A stretch of 64,000 bases of DNA from Fen-1273 sp963837815 (GTDB lineage: Bacteria; Bacteroidota; Ignavibacteria; UBA10030; UBA6906): the NCBI GenBank assembly GCA_963837815.1, contig CAWIOS010000016.1:248001-312000 (forward strand), read 5' to 3'. Under the pieces are notes generated by a model. That model did not search any database, had not been told where the DNA came from, and saw nothing but the letters and a program-made list of their open reading frames with translations. Position numbers and translations under genes: made by a program. Positions 54,588 through 62,614 of the stretch are shown here, piece after piece. Within the stretch, counting starts at the first letter, position 1, and the number at the start of each line of letters is the position of its first letter.

Positions 54588-55990
54588 AAACGGACCGCAC
54601 GAAGCTCGTAATCGTGGATGACGATGAGAAGATTCTCTTTGCATTTGAACAGGTGTTCAGGAAGGAGGGCTACGAGACGGTGACGGCGCGGGACGGCGAG
54701 GAGGCCCTCAGGACAATTGCATCCGCCCGCCCGGCTGCGGTGATTATGGACATTACGATGCCGCGGCTTGACGGCCTGGAGACGCTCCGGAGAATCAAGT
54801 CGCAGGCACCGGCCCTTCCCGTCGTGCTCGTTACCGGGTTCGGCACGATGCAGACGGCGATAAAGGCGATGCAGTACGGCGCGTTCGAGTATATGACAAA
54901 ACCGCTCGACGTCATGGCTCTGCGCGACGTTGTGCGCCGGGCTCTGGCGAGCATGAAGACCCACGTCGTTCCGGCCGGGGAGCCGGTGAGCTTCCAGGCA
55001 CAGATCATGAGCAGGTACGATATCGTGGGAAGGACCCCCCGGATGCACGAAGTGTACAAACTGATCGGCTCGGTCTCGACGACGCCAAATCACACGTCGG
55101 TGCTGATTCTCGGCGAAAGCGGGACGGGAAAGGAGCTCGTGGCGCGCGCCATCCACGCCAACGGGCCAAACGCGGACGAACCCTTCGTCGCGATCAACTG
55201 CACCGCGCTTCCAGAGTCGCTCCTGGAGTCCGAGCTCTTTGGTTATGAGAAGGGTGCGTTCACGGGGGCTGTGGAGCGAAGGCTCGGGAAATTCGAGGTC
55301 GCTTCGCGCGGGACGATATTCCTCGATGAAATCGGCATTCTGAGCCTCACGCTCCAGCAGAAGCTTCTCCGCGTGCTGCAGGAGCGGGAATTTGAAAGGG
55401 TGGGGGGAAACGAGACGCATCGCGTGGAAGCCCGTTTCATAGCGGCGACAAATCAGGATCTGGCCGCCGAAGTCAAACGAAAGACGTTCAGGGAAGATCT
55501 GTTCTTCCGGCTGAACGTTGTCACGATCCAGCTCCCGCCTCTCAGGGGCAGGAAGGAGGACATCCACCTGCTGGCGTCGTATTTCCTCCAGAAGTATAAC
55601 GAACAGCTGAAAAAGAACGTGAGAGGGTTTTCCGGGGAAGCTCTTGCAATCCTGAACGGCTATGAGTATCCGGGCAATGTACGCGAACTGGAAAATCTGA
55701 TTGAGCGCTCCGTGATGCTCTCCAAGGGAGAGATCGTTCTTCCGGATGCATTCGGCGATCTCACACCGCAGGTGCAGGAGCACGGAGTGGCGCTCCCCGT
55801 TATCAGCCGGGTGTTCAGCAAATCGCGGGATCATGTGATCGACCTCTTCGAACGCCAGTTTCTCTCCGAGCAGCTCGAGGCGTTCCACGGAAACGTCACG
55901 GAGGCGGCCTCCGCGTCGCGGATGACACGGCAGAATTTCCAACGGCTGATGAAAAAGCACAAAATCGCCTCCCGCGCATTCCGCAGATAG
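54584..55990 (+). CDS. Sigma54-dependent response regulator, NtrC family
   Basis: 468 residues. Receiver domain with acidic pair VDDDE, phospho-acceptor D56, T83 and K105. AAA+ domain with Walker A GESGTGKE, the sigma54-contact loop GAFTGA, Walker B GTIFLDEIG and the R-finger region, then a Fis-type helix-turn-helix (VTEAASASRMTRQNFQRLM). Activates RNA polymerase with sigma54 after phosphorylation by the adjacent kinase. The candidate sigma54 promoter and upstream palindrome directly downstream suggest that its target is the electron-transfer locus. Intact, unlike its neighbours. Confidence 0.96.
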   Translation: MKTDRTKLVIVDDDEKILFAFEQVFRKEGYETVTARDGEEALRTIASARPAAVIMDITMPRLDGLETLRRIKSQAPALPVVLVTGFGTMQTAIKAMQYGAFEYMTKPLDVMALRDVVRRALASMKTHVVPAGEPVSFQAQIMSRYDIVGRTPRMHEVYKLIGSVSTTPNHTSVLILGESGTGKELVARAIHANGPNADEPFVAINCTALPESLLESELFGYEKGAFTGAVERRLGKFEVASRGTIFLDEIGILSLTLQQKLLRVLQEREFERVGGNETHRVEARFIAATNQDLAAEVKRKTFREDLFFRLNVVTIQLPPLRGRKEDIHLLASYFLQKYNEQLKKNVRGFSGEALAILNGYEYPGNVRELENLIERSVMLSKGEIVLPDAFGDLTPQVQEHGVALPVISRVFSKSRDHVIDLFERQFLSEQLEAFHGNVTEAASASRMTRQNFQRLMKKHKIASRAFRR

Positions 55991-56002
55991 ATCCTCTTCC
56001 CT

Positions 56003-56023
56003 CCCGCCGCTACGCGCGGCGGG
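56003..56023 (+). terminator. GC-rich hairpin after the NtrC-type gene
   Basis: CCCGCCGC/GCGGCGGG stem of 8 bp with loop TACGC; no T run, so a weak terminator or an RNA end structure. Confidence 0.4.
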
Positions 56024-56044
56024 CTGCCTGCATGATGCCAAGCG

Positions 56045-56068
56045 TTGATTGGCGGAAGCGCCAATCAA
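56045..56068. promoter_or_regulatory. Palindromic upstream activator-site candidate
   Basis: Perfect 10-bp arms TTGATTGGCG/CGCCAATCAA with 4 bp between, followed by a further TGATTGGC copy. It ends about 91 bp before the sigma54 -24 element, a normal distance for an NtrC-type enhancer site. Confidence 0.6.
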
Positions 56069-56158
56069 TGATTGGCACGAATGTATCGGTAGTTCGTCCG
56101 CTTGTCTCGTTCACCTTCAAATCAGCGTGAACTGCCGCAATGCGCGCAATGGCTGTTC

Positions 56159-56173
56159 TGGCACGGCTGTTGT
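56159..56173 (+). promoter_or_regulatory. rpoN-type promoter: Sigma54 (-24/-12) promoter candidate
   Basis: TGGCACG, four bases, TTGT. The -24 GG (56160-56161) and -12 G (56172) keep the exact 10-bp spacing; the only mismatch to TGGCACG-N4-TTGC is the final C. It stands 29 bp before the receiver gene. Confidence 0.65.
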
Positions 56174-56201
56174 CTTCACCGGTGTATTCAGCGAGGCGCA
56201 C

Positions 56202-56597
56202 ATGACGCATCAGCCCAGAGCCCTCGTTCTTGACGACGATGAAAACATCCTCTCTGCGTTTAAGGACTTTTTTCGACGGGAACACTGCGCGATGCTCTCT
56301 TGATCGGATACGGAAGAAGCATTCCGGACGCTCGCGGGGACCGCCGTGAATCTCGTAATCGCGGATCTCCGCCTGGAGCGGGGCCCGGGACTCGCGCTTT
56401 GCAGGAAAATCAAGGAGATCCGTCCGCAGATTTCTCTTATCGTTATCACAGGATACCCCGATCTCGTCAGCGAGGAGGAAGCACGGAGCGCGGGAGCCGA
56501 GTATTATTTCCTCAAGCCGCTGGAACTGGATGCGCTGCGCCTGGCGGTGAGGAAAAGCCTTCACGGCGCGCTTCACGGGGCCGGAGGATTGGCATGA
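56202..56597 (+). pseudogene. Stand-alone receiver (REC) protein with an in-frame TGA
   Basis: 132 codons. Acidic cluster LVLDDDE, phospho-acceptor Asp in VIADLRL, Thr in VITGYP and Lys in FLKPLE are all present. A TGA at 56301-56303 interrupts an otherwise open frame between AMLS and SDTEEAFRTL, where a coding triplet is expected. No output domain. First gene after the sigma54 promoter, so it may tune the upstream two-component system. A substitution (for example CGA or GGA to TGA) or a sequence error would explain the stop. Confidence 0.7.
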
Positions 56598-56649
56598 GAC
56601 GCCATGTACATTGTGCACAAGTTCAATCACACAACGGAAGGGTTCAGCC

Positions 56650-58008
56650 ATGAATCGTGCTGCGATCGGGATAGCTGTTGCGTTCGTACTTGTTGTTCTC
56701 TCGTATGATAAATCGCTCGCATACCCGCATTTGCCAGGAAATACAAAACGAGCTGTATGACGTGCCACACCGGCTTTCCCAAGCTCAACGCTTTCGGTGA
56801 CGCGTTCCGGAGAAACGGGTACCAGTTCCCGGCAGGGACCGATCCGGATTTCATCAAGGAGGACCCTGTTTCCCTGGGATCGGAAGGAAACAAAAAGGCG
56901 TTCCCCGATGCCGTCTGGCCGGGGAGCATTCCGGGGAGTTCCCCGGTCTCCGTCTTCCTGAACGGTGAGATGGATTACAATCCGAAGGTTGATCCGCGGT
57001 TTACGTTCGGCGGACTCGGGAGCAGTATCGAAGCGGTCGCGGCGGGTACGGCCGGCGAGGACGTCTCGTTCTGGGGGCATTTCATACTGAACAGTGACGG
57101 CACCGCGGAACTGAACAGGATCTTCATCATTTTCAGCAATCTCGTGGGGGATACCTACGCGCTTAACATGCGCGTCGGCGTTTTTGAGCCGGGGCTCTTT
57201 TCGTTCTCGACGCATCGCGCGTGGCTTGAAGGATACTGGCTCACGACGCGCCCGTTCAGCAACGACATGGGGTGGACGATCGAGGAAACGCAGAAGGGGA
57301 TGGAACTCAACGGAATCGTCAAGGGTCGGTTCACGTGGAGCGCGGGCATCGTCGAGTCATTCGGGAATCCCCATGCAGACAAGGATTACTACGGCCACGT
57401 TGCGTACAAATTCGGCGGGCTGCCGCCGAGCGGGGTGGTTGAACCGGGAGCCGCGCCCAACAACTCCCAACCGTTTATCGATAACTCACTGACGATCGGG
57501 GCATTCTTCTACGCGGGAAGCGCTTCGCTCGGCCCGGTGTCCATGGCCGCCGACAACCGGTTCAGGATGATCGGGGGGGATTTCAACGCATTCTACGACC
57601 GGTTCAACCTCTTCGGAGGTCTCGGCGTACGACATGACGCACAGCCGTTCATCGTGAATGATTCTGCGGCCGCCGACTTCGGACTGGTTGACGTCGGGTC
57701 TTTCCGCGAACACCACCGTGTGGTTTGCTGAACTCGATTACGTCGTATTCCCCTGGCTGCTTCCCGGAATCCGCTATGAGTCATGGAGCAGCCAGACGCC
57801 CGACATCGGCGGTGCAGGCCGGGCGGTGGTGTCCTACAGCGAGCAGCAGATCGTGCCCGGCGTCGTGTTTCTCATCCGCCCCAATGTGAAAGCAACACTG
57901 CGCGCCGGTTTTGCGGGGAAGGGTGCGGTCAACTACACCGGGGGGGCGGTGCCGTCGGTAAGCTTCCAGCCGGGGACGGTCAGCATTGCGCTCGCGCTTG
58001 GCATTTGA
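56650..58008 (+). pseudogene. Heme-c motif plus outer-membrane beta-barrel protein, two apparent indels
   Basis: Repaired, a signal peptide (GIAVAFVLVVLSYDKSLAYP) leads into KYKTSCMTCHTGFPKLNAFG, a c-type heme motif (CxxCH), followed by about 400 residues of beta strands (LNRIFIIFSNLVG, LNMRVGVFEPG, GIRYESW) ending in LALGI. This fits a barrel with an N-terminal heme plug, like the cytochrome-barrel proteins found next to electron-transfer complexes. Indels: a T short at 56730-56732 and a G too many at 57696-57698. Probably places a heme at the outer membrane. Confidence 0.65.
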
Positions 58009-58075
58009 GGGGCGCCGCAGTCATGGCGCATCAGGTACGTTAACGCACATTGCGAACAAACAAGGGAGTACACTC

Positions 58076-58677
58076 ATGAAGAGATTCACGGGCTATTCTT
58101 GCAGTCCTGCTCATTATCGTTCCCCCTGCGCGCACGGTGACGGCGGGAGAGATCACAGGTACCGTCAAAGCAAAGGGTGCGAAAAACGGCGGCGACGCCG
58201 TGATCTACATCGAAAAGATTCCCGGGAAAGACGTTTTCCGCTCCGAAAGAACACTCCCGGATGGACCAGAAGAACATGACGTTCATCCCCCACGTGCTTC
58301 CCGTGCTCGCCGGGACGACGGTGGATTTCCTGAACAGCGACGACGTTCTCCACAATGTCTTCTCGCCTGACAAGTGCGCCGAGAAATTCAACCTCGGATC
58401 CTGGCCCAAGGGACAGACGAAATCCTACACGTTCAAGGACGCGGGATGCACGGTGACGCTCCTGTGCAACGTGCACCCGGAGATGGAAGGCTATGTCGTC
58501 GTTCTCGACAATCCCTATTTCGCCGTGAGTTCGAAGGACGGCAGCTATGCGATCAAAGACGTTCCTGCGGGGAAATACACGCTGAAGATCTGGCACGAAC
58601 GGCTCAAAGGCCAGGACGTGGTGATTGACGTTCCGGAGAAGCAGAACGTGACCGCGGATTTTGAAATTCACAGGTAA
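58076..58677 (+). pseudogene. Exported cupredoxin-like protein, two apparent indels
   Basis: About 199 residues when repaired. Signal peptide (ILAVLLIIVPPARTVTA), then a plastocyanin-like domain: VLHNVF (Cu ligand His), LLCNVHPEM (Cys, His, Met ligands), so a type 1 copper site is complete. A carboxypeptidase-regulatory-like end follows (GSYAIKDVPAGKYTLKIWHE). AAGGGAG ribosome site before the ATG. Indels near 58094 (one extra T) and 58227-58231 (one extra A). Likely a periplasmic electron shuttle between the barrel cytochrome and the bc complex. Confidence 0.75.
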
Positions 58678-58693
58678 ACCGATCAGGTGATCC

Positions 58694-60588
58694 ATGGCCG
58701 AGCAGATCAGGTTCGTCGACTCCGCGTGGCTCGACGCCAATTTCCCATGCATGGGGGGGTGCCCCGTGCACACGGAGGCGGGCCGGTACGTGGCGCTCAT
58801 CGAGGAGGGGCGGTACCGTGAAGCGTACCACGTTGCCCGGAGGCCGAATCCTTTCGCGTCGATTTGCGGGCGGGTGTGCGCTGCCCCGTGTGAAACGGCG
58901 TGCAGGAGGGGAAAACTCGACGAACCGATTGCAATCCGTGCGCTGAAGCGGTTCATCTGCGAGCGGTTCGGGGTCGAAAGCATGGTGGATCTCGAACGCC
59001 TGAGGGAAGTGTTCGGCAAGTCGGTCCGGAAAAACGGCATCCGCGTTGCGGTTGTCGGAGCGGGCCCCGCCGGTCTCTCCTGTGCCCACGATCTGGCGCT
59101 TCTCGGCTATGACGTGACGGTCTTTGAATCCCAGCCGGTGGCGGGAGGGATGCTCCGCCTCGGCATCCCCGAGTACCGGCTTCCCCGGGAGCTCATTCGT
59201 CTGGAGATCAATGCGATTCTGAGCCTTGGCGTCGAACTCCGGGTGAACGCCGCCGTGGGGCGGGACTTCACGCTGGCGGACCTGAAGAGCCAGGGATTCA
59301 GGGGAGTCTTTGTTGCAATCGGTGCACACAGGAGCCGTGATCTGAGGATCGACGGGGTTGAACTCGACGGGGTGCTCCGTGCGGTGGATTTCCTCCTGAA
59401 CATGAATCTCGGCTACCGCGTCGAGCTCGGGAGGAAAGTCATCGTGATAGGCGGGGGAAACGTCGCCATCGACGTCGCACGGACCGCCGCCCGCCAGGAA
59501 CGGGAGGAAGTCGGGCCGGTGACCGGGGTGGCGGAGGCGTTGGATGTGGCCCGCTCCGCGATACGTTTCGGCGCAACGGAAGTCCACCTTGTGTGCCTCG
59601 AGGATATCGCGGAAATGCCTGCCTCCGGGGAGGAGATCCACGATGCAAGAGAAGAACACATACAGATTCACACGCGCAGGGGCCCTCACAGGATACTGGG
59701 CCGGGGAGGGAAGGTGACGGGTCTTGAAACGGTTGCGTGCACGTCCGTCTTCGACTCTTCCGGCCGGTTTAACCCGCAGTTTGCGCCGGGGTCCGCCGAG
59801 GTTATGGATGCGGACACCGTCATCATGGCGATCGGGCAATCGTCGGATCTTTCCTGGGTCCGCCCGGAAGACGGTATCGCGCTGACGCCGCGCGGCACAA
59901 TACAGGTCGATCCGGCGACGCTTGCCACAACTGCCGCGGGGATTTACGCCGGTGGTGACGTCTCGTTCGGACCGCGCAACGCGATCGACGCCGTCGCAAA
60001 CGGGAAGAAGGCCGCGCAGTCCATCCATGCCTTTCCTGGGAGGAGGATCGGGCGCCCGCGTCGAAGTGGCCTTTCGTGAGCGGGAGATCGAAATCGTGGT
60101 GTCGAACACGAAATCATACAGCCGGCCCTGGGGGTATGAACTCGCAGCGCCGCGTCCCCGTTCCCTTCTCTCCCCATCGACCGCCGGGTGGGCGTTTCTC
60201 AAATCGAGCTCGGGTACGGCGAAGAGGAGGCGCGCAGGGAGGCTTCGCGCTGCCTTCATTGCTGGGAGAATACAGTGTTTAATGAGGGAGGGGAGGAGAC
60301 AGGGAGCGAGTGCATACTGTGCGGAATGTGCAGCGACATATGTCCGGAGAGCTGCATCGAGCTTGTGTCCTCGGATCGGGTCGGAGGCAGAAGCGCTCCG
60401 CTTGAGGCGGAGCTGGGCGTGACGTTCGGGATTGCGATCGCCGGCTCGTCGGGGATCGCAGTCCGGCACGGTGATGATTAAGGACGAGGACCGGTGCATC
60501 CGCTGCGGTCTGTGCGCCATGCGCTGTCCCGTGGCATGCATTACGATGGAAGCGTACTGCGGCTTCCGAACCAATGGCAATCGGTTGA
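58694..60588 (+). pseudogene. FeS/FAD/NAD(P) oxidoreductase, GltD-like, with ferredoxin domain; at least three apparent indels
   Basis: About 630 residues when repaired. N-terminal Cys cluster for a 4Fe-4S centre (CMGGCPVH, CGRVCAAPCETAC), FAD site VVGAGPAGLSC, NAD(P) site VIGGGNVAIDVA, the C-terminal FAD element GIYAGGDV, then a ferredoxin domain with CILCGMCSDIC and CIRCGLCAMRC for two 4Fe-4S clusters. Indels at 60032-60034 (extra T), 60172-60175 (missing C), about 60463-60466 (extra G). The true stop is uncertain (60588 or slightly later). Lies upstream of Rieske and cytochrome b genes, so it may pass electrons between NAD(P)H and the quinone pool. Confidence 0.75.
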
Positions 60589-60612
60589 GCTCACAGAGGG
60601 AGAAGACTGCTT

Positions 60613-61116
60613 ATGTCCCAGTCAGACGAACGGATCCCGGCCGGGGAGAAGCCCCCGGCGGACACTTTCACGAGGAGACATTTTCTCGAGCTTATCGGCG
60701 CCGGCGCGATCGGGGTCGCGGCGGTGGGGAGCGGTGTCCTCACGACGGAGTATCTTTCTCCGAACGTCGTTAAAGAGCCTCCGACGAAATTCAAGGCGGG
60801 GATGCCTGACTCCTATCCCCCGGGGAGCGTGACGCTCGACAAGGAACAGAAGGTGTTTATTGTCCGCGCAAAGGAAGGTTATTTCTATGCGCTCTCGGCG
60901 ACGTGCACGCATCTGGGGTGCATCGCCAACTGGAAGGCGGACGAGGGGATCGTGGCGTGCCCCTGCCACGGGAGCAAGTTCGACAGGGAGGGAAATGTGA
61001 TCGCCGGGCCGGCCCCCCGGCCGCTGCCGCGCTTTGCGATGAGCCTGGATGACCACGGCCAGATTGTCATCGACAAATCGCTTGTCGTCGGCGACGAGGC
61101 GACGCTGAAGGTCTGA
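60613..61116 (+). CDS. Rieske [2Fe-2S] protein of a cytochrome bc-type complex
   Basis: 167 residues. TRRHFLELIGAGAIGVAA is a twin-Arg-like anchor. CTHLGC and CPCHGSKF are the complete Rieske boxes. The protein takes electrons from quinol and passes them to cytochrome c. Intact frame. The GEAPGG-rich N-terminus runs over from the preceding oxidoreductase without a clear gap. Confidence 0.95.
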   Translation: MSQSDERIPAGEKPPADTFTRRHFLELIGAGAIGVAAVGSGVLTTEYLSPNVVKEPPTKFKAGMPDSYPPGSVTLDKEQKVFIVRAKEGYFYALSATCTHLGCIANWKADEGIVACPCHGSKFDREGNVIAGPAPRPLPRFAMSLDDHGQIVIDKSLVVGDEATLKV

Positions 61117-61142
61117 CGAACAATTCCGTTTAAGGAGATGCC

Positions 61143-61853
61143 GTGAAGGAACCATTCCGTACGCTCACCCGGTCACAGGCCTGGCGCTCCGTCTTCCGGC
61201 ACGGCCTGCCCCTGTCCAACAGGACCCGCGCCGAGGCGGTTTTCTATAACTTCTTTCTCCATGTGCATCCGGCGAAGGTACGGAGGCGCTCCCTGAGATT
61301 TACATATACCTGGGGCCTGGGAGGCCTCTCGGCGGGCCTGTTCATTGTCCTGGTGGCGACGGGTGCGCTCCTGATGCTGTATTACCGCCCTTCCGTTCAG
61401 CAGGCGTACGGTGATATGAAGGATCTTCAATTCGTGGTCTCCTCGGGGCAGTTCCTGCGCAACATGCATCGTTGGGCCGCGCATGCGATGGTTGCGATGG
61501 TGTTCCTCCACATGCTCCGCGTCTTTTTTACGGGCTCCTATCGACCCCCGAAGGAATTCAACTGGGTCATCGGCGTTGTCCTCTTCGTGTTCACCGTGCT
61601 ACTGAGCTACACGGGGTACCTGCTTCCGTGGGACCAGCTCGCCTACTGGGGGATTTCCGTGGGGACGAACATGGCACGCTCCGTCCCGTTCGGGCTCGGA
61701 GAACGGATTTCGTTTCTCCTCCTCGGGGGGAACATCGTGGGGGAAAACGCCCTGGTCCGTTTCTATGTCCTGCATTGCTTTGTGCTTCCGGTCGCGGCGA
61801 TGCTGCTCATGGGGATTCACTTCTGGCGTGTCCGGAAGGACGGGGGGGTATAA
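61143..61853 (+). CDS. Cytochrome b, N-terminal (b6-type) subunit
   Basis: 236 residues, GTG start behind TAAGGAG. Four membrane helices. Heme-b His pairs lie in NMHRWAAHAM/FLHMLRVFFTGSYRPP and in YVLHCFVLP/GIHFW. The separate C-terminal subunit IV gene follows, so this is the split b6f-like form. Intact frame. Located in the inner membrane with the Rieske protein and the multiheme cytochrome. Confidence 0.92.
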   Translation: MKEPFRTLTRSQAWRSVFRHGLPLSNRTRAEAVFYNFFLHVHPAKVRRRSLRFTYTWGLGGLSAGLFIVLVATGALLMLYYRPSVQQAYGDMKDLQFVVSSGQFLRNMHRWAAHAMVAMVFLHMLRVFFTGSYRPPKEFNWVIGVVLFVFTVLLSYTGYLLPWDQLAYWGISVGTNMARSVPFGLGERISFLLLGGNIVGENALVRFYVLHCFVLPVAAMLLMGIHFWRVRKDGGV

Positions 61854-61914
61854 CAGATGCGCGCTGCCGGGGACGGGATCGAAAAGCATGTTGAACTGAA
61901 ACGATGGTGGACCT

Positions 61915-62614
61915 ATGAGTGCTGACTTCAGGGCGGAAAGAAATTCTGACGCCGGGGCGGTTCCGAAACGCATCGCGTTCATCAAGGGGCGGACAGCCGC
62001 GCGCGTCAGGAAGGAGGAAGAGGACCTCGTCATGACAGTCCCCCACCTTGTCGTGAGGGAAGCGATCGCGTTCATGTCGATGGTCATTGTGCTCGCTCTC
62101 CTCTCGCTCTTTTTCAACGCCCCCCTCGAATGGGTCGCCAATCCGGAGCACACGCCGAACCCGGCCAAGGCGCCATGGTATTTCCTTGGACTTCAGGAAC
62201 TTCTCCATTACTTCCCACCGATCGTCGCAGGAGTAATCCTGCCGGCGCTCGCGGTCATTGCCCTCATCGTGATCCCGTATTTCCGCGTCAACGTCAAACG
62301 GGAGGGGTTGTGGGAATCCTCAAGGCGGCGCAACCTTATCGGCGTGTTTGCCGTCGGGGGGAGCCTCTCCGTCCTGCTCTTCCTGTACAGCGTCTACGCG
62401 ATGCTCATTCCAACACTTGTGGTCGCCGTGGCCATGGTGACCCCGGCGTTTGTCAGGCGGCAGGGGAGGATGCTGCGGCTGGCTCGGCTCACGCCCCCTC
62501 TCCTGGTGGATCATGACGTGGTTTGTCATCGTCGTCGTGGTCCTTACCGCGATCGGGACGCTGTTTCGCGGGCCGGAGTGGAGCTGGACATGGCCCTGGA
62601 AGGAGATTTACTGA
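61915..62614 (+). CDS. Cytochrome b subunit IV (C-terminal half), one apparent frameshift
   Basis: Membrane subunit completing the quinol-oxidising site. NPAKAPWYFLGLQELLHYFPP contains the PEWY-like Qo-site region, here APWYFLGLQE. Further helices: VVAVAMVTPAF and, after repair, WFVIVVVVLTAIGTLF, ending PWKEIY. One extra G at 62477-62478 breaks the frame. The stop overlaps the next ATG (62612-62616). Confidence 0.8.

Noticed and set aside
53915..56068. A 717-residue open frame antisense to the kinase and NtrC-type genes
   Set aside because: The plus strand carries receiver, AAA+ and HATPase motifs; the antisense frame shows none.
56301..56303. Selenocysteine or recoded TGA
   Set aside because: Receiver domains do not use selenocysteine here and no SECIS-like hairpin was seen after the stop. 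TGA is also used as an ordinary stop in this window (for example nadE and lat).
58604..60580. A 658-residue antisense frame over the FAD oxidoreductase
   Set aside because: It has no domain signal, while the broken plus-strand frames carry FAD, NAD(P) and FeS motifs.
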